Shown here piece by piece: positions 13,301 to 23,900 of a stretch of DNA of 64,000 bases. A program made the translations under genes and the position numbers. Numbering within the stretch: the first letter of the stretch is position 1; each line of letters opens with the position of its first letter. Under the pieces are notes generated by a model, which was not told the origin of the DNA, did not search any database, and saw only the letters and a program-made list of their open reading frames with translations. Origin of the DNA: Elysia crispata (taxonomy: Eukaryota; Mollusca; Gastropoda; Plakobranchidae); NCBI GenBank assembly GCA_033675545.1, contig JAWDGP010003365.1, positions 220,980 through 284,979 on the forward strand, written 5' to 3'.

Positions 13301-16300
13301 TTTTTGTCCAGCTCTTTACTAAAATATTTCTTCTAACCCCCTGTTTTGTCTCTGAAATCCAAAGCATGACATTGTTTTTCGATTGCTAAATATTTGAGCG
13401 GGAAGCAACATTTAAAGTGAGTCAATCTGTTAATGTACCTGAAGACGATACCACATGAAGGACAAAATGGCATAATAAGACAGCAGAATTAGTCTGAAAT
13501 GTCATTTTTACAAGCTTTTGTTCTTATGAGCAATTGCAAAAAAAGTTTGAAAAAACATTAAAAGTTTTTTAGTTTTTTTTTAATCTATCTGCTTGCCAAA
13601 TAAAATTATCTAGTATTGAGTCCTCACAAATCAGATGACTGAATTCATAATTCAAAAAAAGATTAATAATATACAAATTCCCTTGTTTTAACAATGAAAG
13701 CAAAAGAAACATTGCTTCAAAGAATTTTGGTAGTTTCATATAATCTGACCCATTCAAATCTTTAACAAGTTGTTTCGTACTACATATCAAGACCTTTGAT
13801 TGTCATCATATGTTCAATATCTGATTCCTTTGGATTAGGTGAGAAACATTACAGTATAGTTCTAACTGATGGTTCAGATTTTTATAGGTAACTTGGACAT
13901 AATTATTTTAAGGTCATAAATTGCAACTCTATTTATCTAATTGGTCCAATGGCTGATAATTTAAATGAGATTTCTGTTTTCAGGCAGTTTGACTTATGCT
14001 GGCTACCCTCGATTAAACAAACAGAATGACTACCTACTTGAGCTGATGGGCTTGGAAGGCTGTAGGATTGACTTCCATACTAATCTCAGCATCCTCAGAC
14101 AGGACATTGTCTCTTGCTACAGACTCAATGAGTGACTGAAATGTTGCTGGTTCAGCCAAACTTGGGGTGCCTGATTGAATAAAAAAAATTAATTAAGATT
14201 TACAACAGGTTCCTTGTGAGTATCGAATACTTTGATTTTCTTTCTTTTAGACCTAAATTCATGATTATCAAAATTAGACAAAAAAAAAAGTCTTAAGATA
14301 AAGCCAGACTAAATAGTATGGCTCTTTTAGAAGATAATCAGTTCAAAAACAAAAACACAGCCTGATACATAATTTCAGTGAAAAAAAAATCCTTAGCAAC
14401 TCGTAAGTCTGCAGAGACACTGTACAAAAACTAACAGGAATTTTTCTGCCAGTACATTGCATCACTGTTGCTTCTCAGCATTTTACAATAAGTCCAAATG
14501 AATGGTGAGATGACGACTCAACTATTATAAGATGTCAATGGTTACTTTTGCCACATCTCTCAAAGGTTTAGATATTGCATAAAATTACTCAAAATCAGTT
14601 AATTCAATTTCATCATATATTTCTGATTGTAAGCATGAAGTTAAGATTGAATTTTAAGATAACTTAAAAAAAACATTTTATTTTTTTACCTCCACCAAAG
14701 AACACTGACGTTATCACTTGTGCTCTTGACTGAGAGATCAAAGTAGAAGCTTCTTTAATAAGACATGTCTTCATTCTATCGTGATCCACTGAATTACTGG
14801 TGAAAGTAAATTACATGTGTGTGATTACTGTAGAAATATTTGTATATTGGTATTGGTATTTATAACAGTTTTACTAATCCTGTACTATTCTCAAATATTT
14901 GAATTGAGCCAAAAGCTTAACATATACCTGATAGAATTTTCAGAGATTTATTTGATCAAATAAGTTTCATTTGAAGAATTAAAGAACTTAAAATATGGAA
15001 AGAAAATAAGTAGTGTTTTATGTGGTATGTCATTATTCTTTTAGAATGTGAAACGTAGTCAGGACAGTATTTCAATGTTGGCCTTCAGATCCAAAGTGAA
15101 CTGAATTGAGGAAATAAAAATCTAATTTTTATGAACCAGATCTGAAAGAAAAAAGAATGTTTTTCTATCTCATAGCCAAATGAAGTTAATTGAAATACTT
15201 TTCCAACTCATGTTAGTTTTGAGTTTCGGGTGAACTTGACTGTATATCAATGTATTATCTGAATTATCTTTATAACTCAGCATATAAAGGAAACAACATA
15301 TTGAAGTGAAATAAATAGTCAAATAGCATGTATAAGCAGTGATTTCTTATTCCTCTACTTTTCACTTTATTCTGTTACTTTATCTTTAAAATCATTCGTA
15401 CCTTATGTATTTGTTAAAGTTGCAGTATGTACATCTTTTCCGACAGTAGGGCCACTGAAACAAAGTACAGTATTAAAAAAAATATTAATTAGAGTGAGAC
15501 TGAATGATCAATATATCAATTAAAAGTATAAGTTTGTACATACACATTTACAATGCAGCTCTCAAACTTCATGCATTAAAATGTTTGAGAGGGCATTTAA
15601 CTAAAGATAAAAAAAAAATGTAGGCACCAAAAAAACAAATATGGCGAGAAAAAATAATCAAACTGAGAAAATTTATGATATTATCGACATCTACATTATT
15701 TCTTCTGCCAGCTATCTCATGTCACCCGCATTCTATAAATTAGCTACGCTCCCACATTAGACACTATTGTTAAAAGTTTCCACTTCATATGAGCCATATA
15801 AAATAAAAATTCAAAATCAATTGTGGGCATGAAAAAATTATGTTGCTAGTTAAAACTTGACAGAATACCTTAGGCACCTGACACCAGTTATGTTCAATAT
15901 ATTATCACACACCGATACTCTGACAAGTCTAAAGGACACACACTTATTTATGTTAAGAAAACCACTTTGGCATTCTACGTCCCAAATGATGACAAACTAA
16001 TACAAGCCACACAATACGCTAAAGCATTTGATCATGTCAATAATATTTTGTAGTGCTACATTTCACTTGAATGTAGACTTGACTAAGGGAAAAATTTAAC
16101 AGCTGTCATGTAGCATACTGAATAATATACATTGACTTTTTTAGCTTAAGTCAGCAGAGAACACAATATCAGGCTTACATAGAAAACAACCTTGAACAAT
16201 TTTTTCTAGTCTAGTCACTTAGGAAGCATTGTGCTTTTGCCAAGAATGCCAATAAAGTAAAAGGTGACACTTACTACCTTTGGAGTAATGTTGAGTTATT

Positions 16301-17114
16301 CAGGACTCATGAGCAAAGAGAGATTTTTTTTAACAAATATGTCTGAGTCAGTGGAATGTTACAAGATAAGAGCTTGAGGTTACCCACCAGTGCCTATGAG
16401 ACTGACAGAAATCCATAATTATCACACGGACACACAATTTGTAGTAGGAATTTAAAGGTTTCCTCAGTTGGAAAAATTTCCAGTGATACAATCAACTAAC
16501 ATTTATAATGTTTTGAATCTCCTTTTTTTCAAGATTAAATCAAGTAAGATGAAACTTGGTGTAAACTATGATGTTAACAGAGCCTTGAGTTAGAGCATTG
16601 ATGGGCACTAATTTAGTGATTGTCTAAATTGAGTGGTAGTGATATTTGATTGTGCTGATATATGAATATGCCCTAGAAATAGGAAGCATGATCTGGTGTT
16701 CAAGATTGTTGAATGATTATTTTTTCTGGACAATTTTACAAAATATTTAAAGTGTCATGCCAGAGACACACAAAATCGCCAACGTTCTCTCTTCTCTCTC
16801 TCCTTCTCTAAGTTAGTGGTGTAACCAATCAAACCAATATTCCTTGTTCTCTTTACTTGTAATCTAGCAGGTGATATTTATTTGTATCTATTTCATAGAT
16901 TCAGTGTTATACAATTTATTTACAACAAAACCAATTTAGCTTTGTTGAAACCTAAGTATAGGTTTCAATTGGCTAGAAAAAAAGCTTGCTTAAAAAATTA
17001 ATTTGTTTCAACCATAAATTATCTTCTGATTATATTCACAAAAATAAAGATCAGTTTTTTGTATACTACAATACCACACAAAGTGCTTAACCGCGCCCCC
17101 CCCCCCCCCCCCCC

Positions 17115-17157
<43 letters not shown>

Positions 17158-17775
17158 CTCCAACATTTTATATACATACAGACAGATCAGGTAAAGACTA
17201 TTGCCTTCTCGGTTCAGACTGCCACTCTGCTCCATAATTTGCACGAGTTAAACAAAGACTGATGGGGTCAAAGAGAAACTTCGAGAACTTAAGTCACAAA
17301 TATTTGCCACATAAATAATCAAATGTCTGATTTATTGCCATGTTAATTGACATTGGATGATCCTTGACATAAAATAGCCATCTAACTGCATCTTTGTGCA
17401 CAGAAAAATTACTAGCAATAAATTTGCACATGGAGAAAATGACATTTTAACATCTCCTTTATAGACTTTATGCACGGATAAATTTGCATATATGTGTATA
17501 TATACATATTATACCTAAATTATCAGTGCAAATTAACATCTAAAGAGGGTCTACCAGAATGCAGAAAAAGGTGGCTGAAAAGATAATATTAAACGGCACG
17601 AAATAGTCCTAGATCTATGTCAGTTTGCCTTTGATTGGCTGTAATTAGGCCTACTAGAAATATAGCTTACATGCACATATAATGTTGAGCTGGTGATTGA
17701 TCTTGAATGAATCATAGACTTGGTAAACCTACAAAGATAATGCTGACTTCTGACTAAAAGCATTGCAGAAACCAT
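1310..17775 (-). CDS. RSAD1: RSAD1 / HemW-like radical SAM protein, mitochondrial, 14 exons
   Basis: Coding exons on the minus strand, 5' to 3': 17775-17671, 15454-15402, 14796-14690, 14170-14038, 11602-11495, 10875-10770, 9870-9778, 9446-9396, 9178-9125, 8861-8798, 7439-7298, 5301-5247, 4397-4297, 1415-1310. All have AG/GT borders and phases that join, giving 425 residues and a stop; human RSAD1 is about 442. Exon 1 is a basic, Ser/Thr-rich presequence ending STLYVH. Exon 2 carries [11 protein letters not shown], the CX3CX2C cluster-binding motif of radical SAM enzymes. Next come [75 protein letters not shown], the HemW-type [20 protein letters not shown], and a C-terminal winged-helix-like part. 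HemW proteins bind haem and an Fe-S cluster and act as haem chaperones; that role here is by family. The start could also be the ATG at 17763. An in-frame stop lies just upstream. Confidence 0.93.
1979..4060 (+). mobile_element. Cluster of pogo/Tigger-type DNA transposon remnants in RSAD1 last intron
   Basis: Two direct copies start with TACAGTGGAC followed by the 'TTATAACGAAA'-like words typical of pogo/Tigger inverted ends, at 1979 and 2713. They stay alignable for roughly 700 bp each. The second copy reaches an ATG at 3525 and reads [17 protein letters not shown], the start of a CENP-B-type helix-turn-helix as in Tigger transposases; the rest of the transposase is gone. The first copy breaks off at the same ATG, where the second begins. 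A further pair of about 200-bp direct repeats (3640-3840 and 3840-4040) carries the same 'TTGACCTTGT...AACGAA' ends. No intact transposase remains, so these are old, non-autonomous relics inside a host intron. Confidence 0.7.
17096..17154 (+). repeat. poly(C)-poly(A) homopolymer tract
   Basis: About 20 C residues are followed directly by about 39 A residues, inside RSAD1 intron 1. The reverse strand reads T-run then G-run. It may be a degraded retroposon tail or a length-unstable tract. Exact lengths in an assembly are unreliable for such runs. Confidence 0.85.
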
Positions 17776-17900
17776 AGATAATTAAATTCAAAACAGTGAT
17801 GTAATCCGCCACAAAGATATAGATTTGATCAGGTTAAAACAATCTTGCCACGGAGAGAATAATCAGAAACTTGTCGAAACCATTCTTGTAAAAAAAAAAA

Positions 17901-18006
17901 CAACTAATAGGCACCCGCAAAATCTTTTTATAGCTATCACGTGGTTTAAAGAAATCATGGCGGCTGTGCTAATTTTGTCCATCACGTGGTTCAAATGTAC
18001 AAACGT
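17901..18006. repeat. About 105-bp block duplicated at 41419-41530
   Basis: The block runs from 'ACTAATAGGCACCCGC' to just after the second CACGTG and is about 90% identical to 41419-41530 in direct orientation. Both copies keep two CACGTG words, except that the bases beside the first differ. Both also keep a short plus-strand ORF beginning MAAVLILSITWF or MEAVLLLSITWF. It lies just upstream of the RSAD1 start codon. It could be a short interspersed repeat that donated promoter elements, or a promoter fragment copied elsewhere. Confidence 0.75.
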
Positions 18007-18219
18007 CTAACCACTAAGCTGCCCTCAGCAGGCGTACTACTATGATGGACGCCAGTTCCATACGACTTTGTGTTCATACTTTACCATTTAAGCTTCTTTT
18101 TACACCACCAATTTGAAAATAACCAATTCGGATCTAATCACTATCTAATTAACTGAATTGAGCATAAATTTTGTTGCGATTGAAGAGATCTAGTGCCTGC
18201 AAAGACGACAATATAAATA
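17936..18219. promoter_or_regulatory. Probable bidirectional promoter of RSAD1 and a divergent transcript
   Basis: Upstream of the RSAD1 start on the minus strand lie two E-boxes, CACGTG at 17938-17943 and 17983-17988, flanking CATGGCGGC at 17956-17964 (YY1-like on plus; GCCGCCATG on minus). About 230 bp further right a plus-strand TATAAATA sits at 18212-18219, followed about 50 bp later by a good splice donor. The arrangement suits divergent transcription, but no start site can be fixed from sequence. The GCCGCCATG could alternatively open a 31-codon upstream ORF in the RSAD1 leader. Confidence 0.4.
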
Positions 18220-18359
18220 GCAAAACTCAGAACAACTTGGACAAGATGAAAGTTGAATTAATTTTGAAAGGTGAGTTTTCGCAAACTATTTTGATCGAAA
18301 TCTCAAAATTTATATTATAATTACATCACAGAGTCCCTTCATGTCTATGCTACATGTTA

Positions 18360-18505
18360 GAGTTTAGATCTAAACCATCTAGATCTAGATAGCCAGGTCA
18401 GATTTAGATCTTGGTGTCAAGAATCTTGATCTAGATCTAGATTCTAGCAGATCTAGATCTAGATAAAGATGTTGCTCGAGACATCGATACTAGATCTAGA
18501 TCTAT
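18360..18505. repeat. TAGATC-rich palindromic simple repeat
   Basis: Many overlapping copies of TAGATC/AGATCT occur within 150 bp. Smaller clusters of the same word lie near 3440-3465, 36900-37040 and 44640-44670. The word is nearly self-complementary, so each cluster can fold on itself. No gene is seen from here to the divergent exon 2 at 19809. Confidence 0.7.
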
Positions 18506-20271
18506 TATATTCGCTTGAAAGTTAGATAAGTAGGTCAACTTCAGCATGGGTATGGTACCATACTAAAGAGTGCTTCTTTTGATCAGGCCATAGAAAAATT
18601 TTGGGCTTGTTTTTTGTATAATATATATATAGGCCTAGATTAGATCTCTATCATTTTTTAACAATGAATTACCAGTAAAAAGAAAATACTGTATCATATT
18701 TTAATATTTTGAAACAAAGTACTTGATTGGAAGTCCAACCGATCAGTATTCTTATTAGGCTACGTCCTGTAGGGCTTAAATGGTGATGCAAACCAGCAAA
18801 GCTTAGAAATCTTGGTAAATTTGCAGATATTGGCCCAACTCAGGTTAGGCTTCACAATTGAATGTTTCTCGACAAATTCGAAACTTGTACTGTAGTTTAA
18901 CGGGATTTTAGAGCAACACAAAAATGCATACTAGAAAAGTATTTATTTGGGACAAATACAACCTCCATATTCATGTTCAATATCAAATTCATTTATTATG
19001 AGGCAAAAAGTTTCAAGTGAATTGGGCTGATAATTGCAATAATATGGAAATCTCTATTGTATTTTCGTAATTTTGCTTTGGCTTTGGAAAGTTATAAATG
19101 ATCATAAAAGGATTTGCATCAAAATGAATTATTGAAAAGGAAATCTATTCCTAACCATCACTAAGTTTCATCCAATAACATTTTAACAATAGACTTTTTC
19201 ATATAGCTGAGTAATTAGACAAGGCTACTGGTGATTACTTACATAATCATGTTCAGAACTACAAGTACAAGCTTCAGGAAAAATCAAATTTTTTTTTATA
19301 ATTAATAATAAAATCAAGGCTCAATTAAATACCAAAGATAATGATCAAATTTATCTAGTATACATCTCATTCCTTGTGGTTGATAAAATATGCTCTTGGT
19401 TCAGATAATTGTATCTCTAATCTTTAGAGGGAAATAAAAGCAACATTACATGGGACGCAGAGAGGTGTGAGGGAAGGGAGGCAATAAGACAAAGTGTATT
19501 GCTACTTTAGTTTAACATTTATAAGGATGGAGTTCTTGATCTTAAAAAATGAAAACGGGAAATTTACTGATGTGTAATTGAGAAGATATTTTTTGGTTCT
19601 GAGGTAAATCTTTCAAGTTTGTTTGCTCTCTCACCCTCTCCTGCACCTATCACACCCTCTATAGAATGTTGTTATTTTATTATAGAACACAGTCATCATG
19701 CCCCAATGCAGAACTTGCGCAAAAAAGCACCACAACCCATTAATCATTAATATCTAAGCCTATGTAGGCCTTATTCAAATAATCTCTTAAAATTAAATAT
19801 ATTTTCAGGATGGCAGACCAACTAGGGAGGCATCGTTCATGGTCACCAGCCGTTACACCATTTCACACATGTTAGAGCACACCAGCAGCCTGAGATGTAG
19901 GAAATATAGATCTACGTCCATCTGACAGTGATTGAAAATCATAATGTCCCAATCCACAGTCCACAACAAAATACAGAACCAGAAAAAGAAGGTAAGATGA
20001 TTTAACACATTTCAAAAGATTGTCATCTAATTACATGCAGCAGTAAACCTGGTACATTTTATATTCTTGCTTGCATTGTAATCAGTTAATGATTACATGA
20101 TTGTAATATATGTTCATTATAATCTTTTAGAAACTGTACAGAGACATTTTTATCATTTTAACAACCCTAATTACACATTGCATAATCCATACTGCATCAG
20201 TACATGTCCACTTTGTTCAATAAACATTTAAAAATTGAATCAAGACATTAAGATTTCCAACAGATTTCCAA

Positions 20272-20508
20272 TTAATGTTGAATTAAGTGCAACATAGCTT
20301 TCTTCACTTCAGATGTAAAGTGAAACCTAACTTTAGGAATTAAATCTTCTTTGGATGACATCTCACTAGAATTATCATTATTAATCCATACTCTTCTTCC
20401 TCTGTTACTTGAGAACGCCATATTAGTTTGTAAGAATTTGCAGCGGGCATTTTGCAAAGCCATTTTGAGTGTTGTAGGTGGATTTAGTCTCATATAAGAC
20501 ATCTTCAT
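20272..20508 (-). other. 78-codon ORF, not recognised
   Basis: The reading frame encodes a basic protein ending RFHFTSEVKKAMLHLIQH. It has no motif I can name. The segment LKMALQNARCKFLQ followed by a charged stretch is faintly like the C-terminal part of LINE ORF1 proteins, but too weakly for a call. It could be an exon, a retroelement scrap or chance. From 20870 to 21180 nothing else is visible. Confidence 0.15.
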
Positions 20509-21179
20509 TTCCGTTTCATTACTGCATGGTTTCCTAATTAAATCACCTTCATTCTTGATGAAAAAAAAGAAATAATTGCATCTTACTTGTGTAATTTAAT
20601 TGTTTTCTCATTTTTTGCTGCTACTTTCACATATTTTTCTTTTTTTTTTTTTCAGGTCTCATGGAAGGGGATATGGAGTTAAGAAGTGTAGACACCTGTT
20701 GGGGCCTACCACTAGCCCCTTTGCAAAACAAAAGCTATGTTTCTCTAGCTTGCGATTCTAACCTGACATAGACGTAGTTCACAAAAAGTTGACTGCTGGA
20801 CAGCTGACAAATATATGACTTTCATTGAATGATTTCATTTTCCAAATTAATTAAAGATTTGTATCAGAGGAATGCACAAGCAGATGACACGGATTTGAAG
20901 TATTTTACCTTATTATTGCACTGCATACTTTTTCCTCCTCAGTTTTTATTGGTATTACTCAATTTCCAATGAAATTTCAGGATTACTGACTTAAGAAAAA
21001 AAAGAGGCCGCTTTCTAAAAATGCTTTTGGATAGAAATTATAGTTTCTTATTTTCAGATTCGATTCATGTGCTGATTTAACAAAATATAAAGATACCCAT
21101 TGAAAAAGACAGTGTGCGCTAATATCCCTCTTTTATTTCCCCAATTCTCTCATGCTTTGTTTTTCATTTTCAATCTAAT

Positions 21180-23900
21180 TATCCATTCTCTCTCTTTTTA
21201 ATCCTATCCATAAATCAGAGGTGGAGTAATGCCTCGTGGAAAGTCTCAACATTAAGGGACCATTCCGTGTGAATAGATCGTTTACGGCTATATCTATCAG
21301 CAGAAACATTAGCCTTTCCAGCGATATGACAAGCTGAGAGCCATATATTCTTTTGAATTCGCACCATAAAATCAGTTGCCTGCTAAGTTTATTGCATTTA
21401 AAGGAGGGAGTACCTCCCATGTTGGTAATGTAGGAAACAGCAGTTGTATTATCAAGCTCAATGCGAATGTGTCAGTCATGGAGGTTACGACATAAAGATA
21501 GAACCCCAAGCATAGCTGCCTTAAGCTCTAACACATTGATATGTTCTGTCTTTTCCTCCTCACTCCACTTGCCGTGGGTCACTTCATTCTTCATAACTGC
21601 TCCCCATGCATAGCCAGATGAATCCGATTTAATGATACCTAAAGGTCTATCTCTGGTTAAAGGTTTATTGATGTCTAAACCTTCATCTAACTACCACTGT
21701 AATTCCTTTCTCGTATCCTCTGATAATTGCACCCTTTGATTATAATCATACCGGTTATGCAATGCTAGGATCTTAATTGTTTCCATATGTCTATAAAAGA
21801 GCTGCCCGTACTGGACAGCAGGGAGACACGCTATTAATGTTCCTATAACTTGTGCAAGGTTTCTCACTGAGATGGGGTTAGCAAGGACGTTGTTGTCGGA
21901 CATGCTCTTTTTTCTTTTCGCTAAGGGAGACTGTCATGTCGCGAGAGTTCAACATAAATCCTAAATGTTCGATAACTTGAGTGGGCCTGGTAACTGACTT
22001 AGGAGATATATTGAAACCTAATGATGTTAGAGTTTTAGATGCTTCCATAACGTTACAGAGACATTCATCATAGTCTGAACTTTGAATATATAAGTCATCT
22101 ATATGTATACTGCACATAACACCTTTGGAATGGAGATATGCTATGATGGGTTTTGTCAACTTTGTGAATATTCTAGGACTGTCCCTGAACCCTTGAGGCA
22201 AAACAAGATACTTGTAAAGTTGGTCATGAACGACAAATTTTAGGTACTTAGTATCTTCAGTATGAATGGGAACTGCATGGTAAGCATTTGTTAAATGTAT
22301 ACTAGTTATATAGCAGCAATGTTCCATCAGGTTTAGATAGGGCTCAAGGGTATCCATCTTAAAATGCAGTTTTTACGTGAGTATTAAACTGTTTGACATT
22401 GAGCATCATCCTATATTTTTTATTAGAATCAAAGGAATCTCTTTTTTCCCTTAAAAAAACGTTTTTAATATAACCACCCTCTTCCCTTTTATATTTTGTG
22501 ATGACTTTATCTGACTCAAATTCATTGATCATTTTGTCTAGAGCCGCTGTTTGTTCCCGTTTTAATTTGACGGGACGCAGCACTTTAGATTGAATTGGGA
22601 CAGTATCGAAATTTAGCCTGCAGCCTTCTATACAAGAAAGTAGGAAGGGGTCTGATGTATATTTTTCCCATTCCTTTGAAAAATTCTTAAGCTTACCCCC
22701 ACTTTAGCTATTAGTCTTAGGTACCTGATCCAAGCCTATTGTTTGCGTTTGGGTATCGGCTTTCTCGGCTGGCCCCAAGCACTGCGAGGAGGGGGAGATG
22801 TTGGTGTATGCTGCTGGCCTCTGTTGTACCCCCCTCCCCTTTTCCGCCACGGCTGGCGCTGGCCTAAAAAAGGAAAGCGACGGGTGCCTCAACTGTAACT
22901 GTAAGGGTGAAACCGCTGAGTGGAGCAAGCCATCCTCAAGGTATCATTAACTTCTTTGACCCTATCTTGGACATTAGGGCCAAAGAGAGCACCCACAACA
23001 GGATGCACTGCCCCACATAGGGAGGAATACACCTCCTTTAGCTTCCCTTTAACGCATGCCGCCGAAATAAATCAAGCGCATGTGCATGATGCGCAAGCAG
23101 AGTGACACCGTCTGCTATTTGCTTCATGGCACCGCTTTGTGCAGGTTGCAAGATCGCCGACAGATCGTCAAAGGCAAGGAGGATGGCTGTGAGGCCTTTA
23201 ATTAAGGCTTTTTGGACGTTTTGTAGTGCCCTGTCCCGCGCCTTAGCAGATTGGCTGGTGTTTTTAAAGATTTATGTATTACATTGCAGGACGGAGAGTC
23301 GACTGCAGTTGGCTGGTGCATGATACTTATCTAGGAGGGGGCTGAGAGTGTCCTAAGACATTCCGTCGGTGAGTACTTTCTCCACACCAGAAGCGAGTTC
23401 TTGATGAACTTTAGTCTCCTGAGGAGCGCATGTCCAGTTAAAGTATTAAAGTAACCTACCGTGTCAGGTGTGTCTTGCGCAGCATCAGTGCTCTCTCCAG
23501 TCTCTAAGAGACTGGGTCCCGCCTCGCTCAGATGGCGGTCAGGGTCGTTTCGCTCCATGTCATTGTAGTGATCGTATGCCGCCTTTATCTCAGTGATGAC
23601 CGGCACAAGTTGCATTAACGAGGATAATTGTTCTTTGATATCCCTCATATCCTCATCTCTGCGAGCAGGCGAGGCGTTAGTCTGAGCGAGTGCGGGTGTC
23701 TCACCCCCACCTTTCCCCGTACGTGTCTGTGCCTTACCTGTGGTGCCGAGCCGGTGCTTCCCACGAACTCTGTCTGATCTGTCCCTCAATTGAGCACCAC
23801 TCAGCTGTATTCTACGAATAGACAAGGACGACAGAATCATAATTATACTTCACCTTACAAGTAAGTCTCGTCTAATTTATATATTATAAAGATCCTTTAA
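21180..23900 (-). mobile_element. DIRS-type retroelement, broken copy
   Basis: This is read on the minus strand in the order gag-like, reverse transcriptase, RNase H. The gag-like part (about 23900-22900) contains segments such as HPVVGALFGPNVQDRVKEVN, which fit DIRS gag proteins. The reverse transcriptase part (about 22590-21878) includes HFKMDTLEPYLN and CSIHIDDLYIQSSDYDECL, the DIRS form of the YxDD region. The RNase H and connection part (about 21900-21180) includes MGGTPSFKCNKLSRQLILW. No tyrosine recombinase, which intact DIRS elements carry, and no end repeats were found. The copy has roughly four to six breaks and looks moderately old. The higher GC here than in the surroundings supports insertion. 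Confidence 0.8.

Larger units (their letters stand above)
18212..20870 (+). ncRNA. Candidate spliced divergent transcript (lncRNA-like)
   Basis: Three exon-like blocks have good splice signals: a first block ending AAAG/GTGAGT at 18270, a second at 19809-19991 (TTTTCAG before, AAG/GTAAGA after), and a third from 20656 preceded by a long T-rich tract and CAG. ATTAAA near 20850 could serve as poly(A) signal. No reading frame of useful length runs through the joined exons: the ATG in exon 1 gives only a short peptide, and the ATG at the start of exon 2 gives 21 codons. This is weak evidence, based on splice signals alone. Confidence 0.25.

Noticed and set aside
17864-17958. 31-codon ORF starting GCCGCCATG as RSAD1 exon 1
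   Set aside because: It does not lead in phase into exon 2; the exon at 17775-17671 ends in STLYVH, which joins exactly to the radical SAM exon.
23102-23323. Plus-strand ORF in the DIRS element
   Set aside because: Antisense to the gag-like part of the element read on the minus strand.
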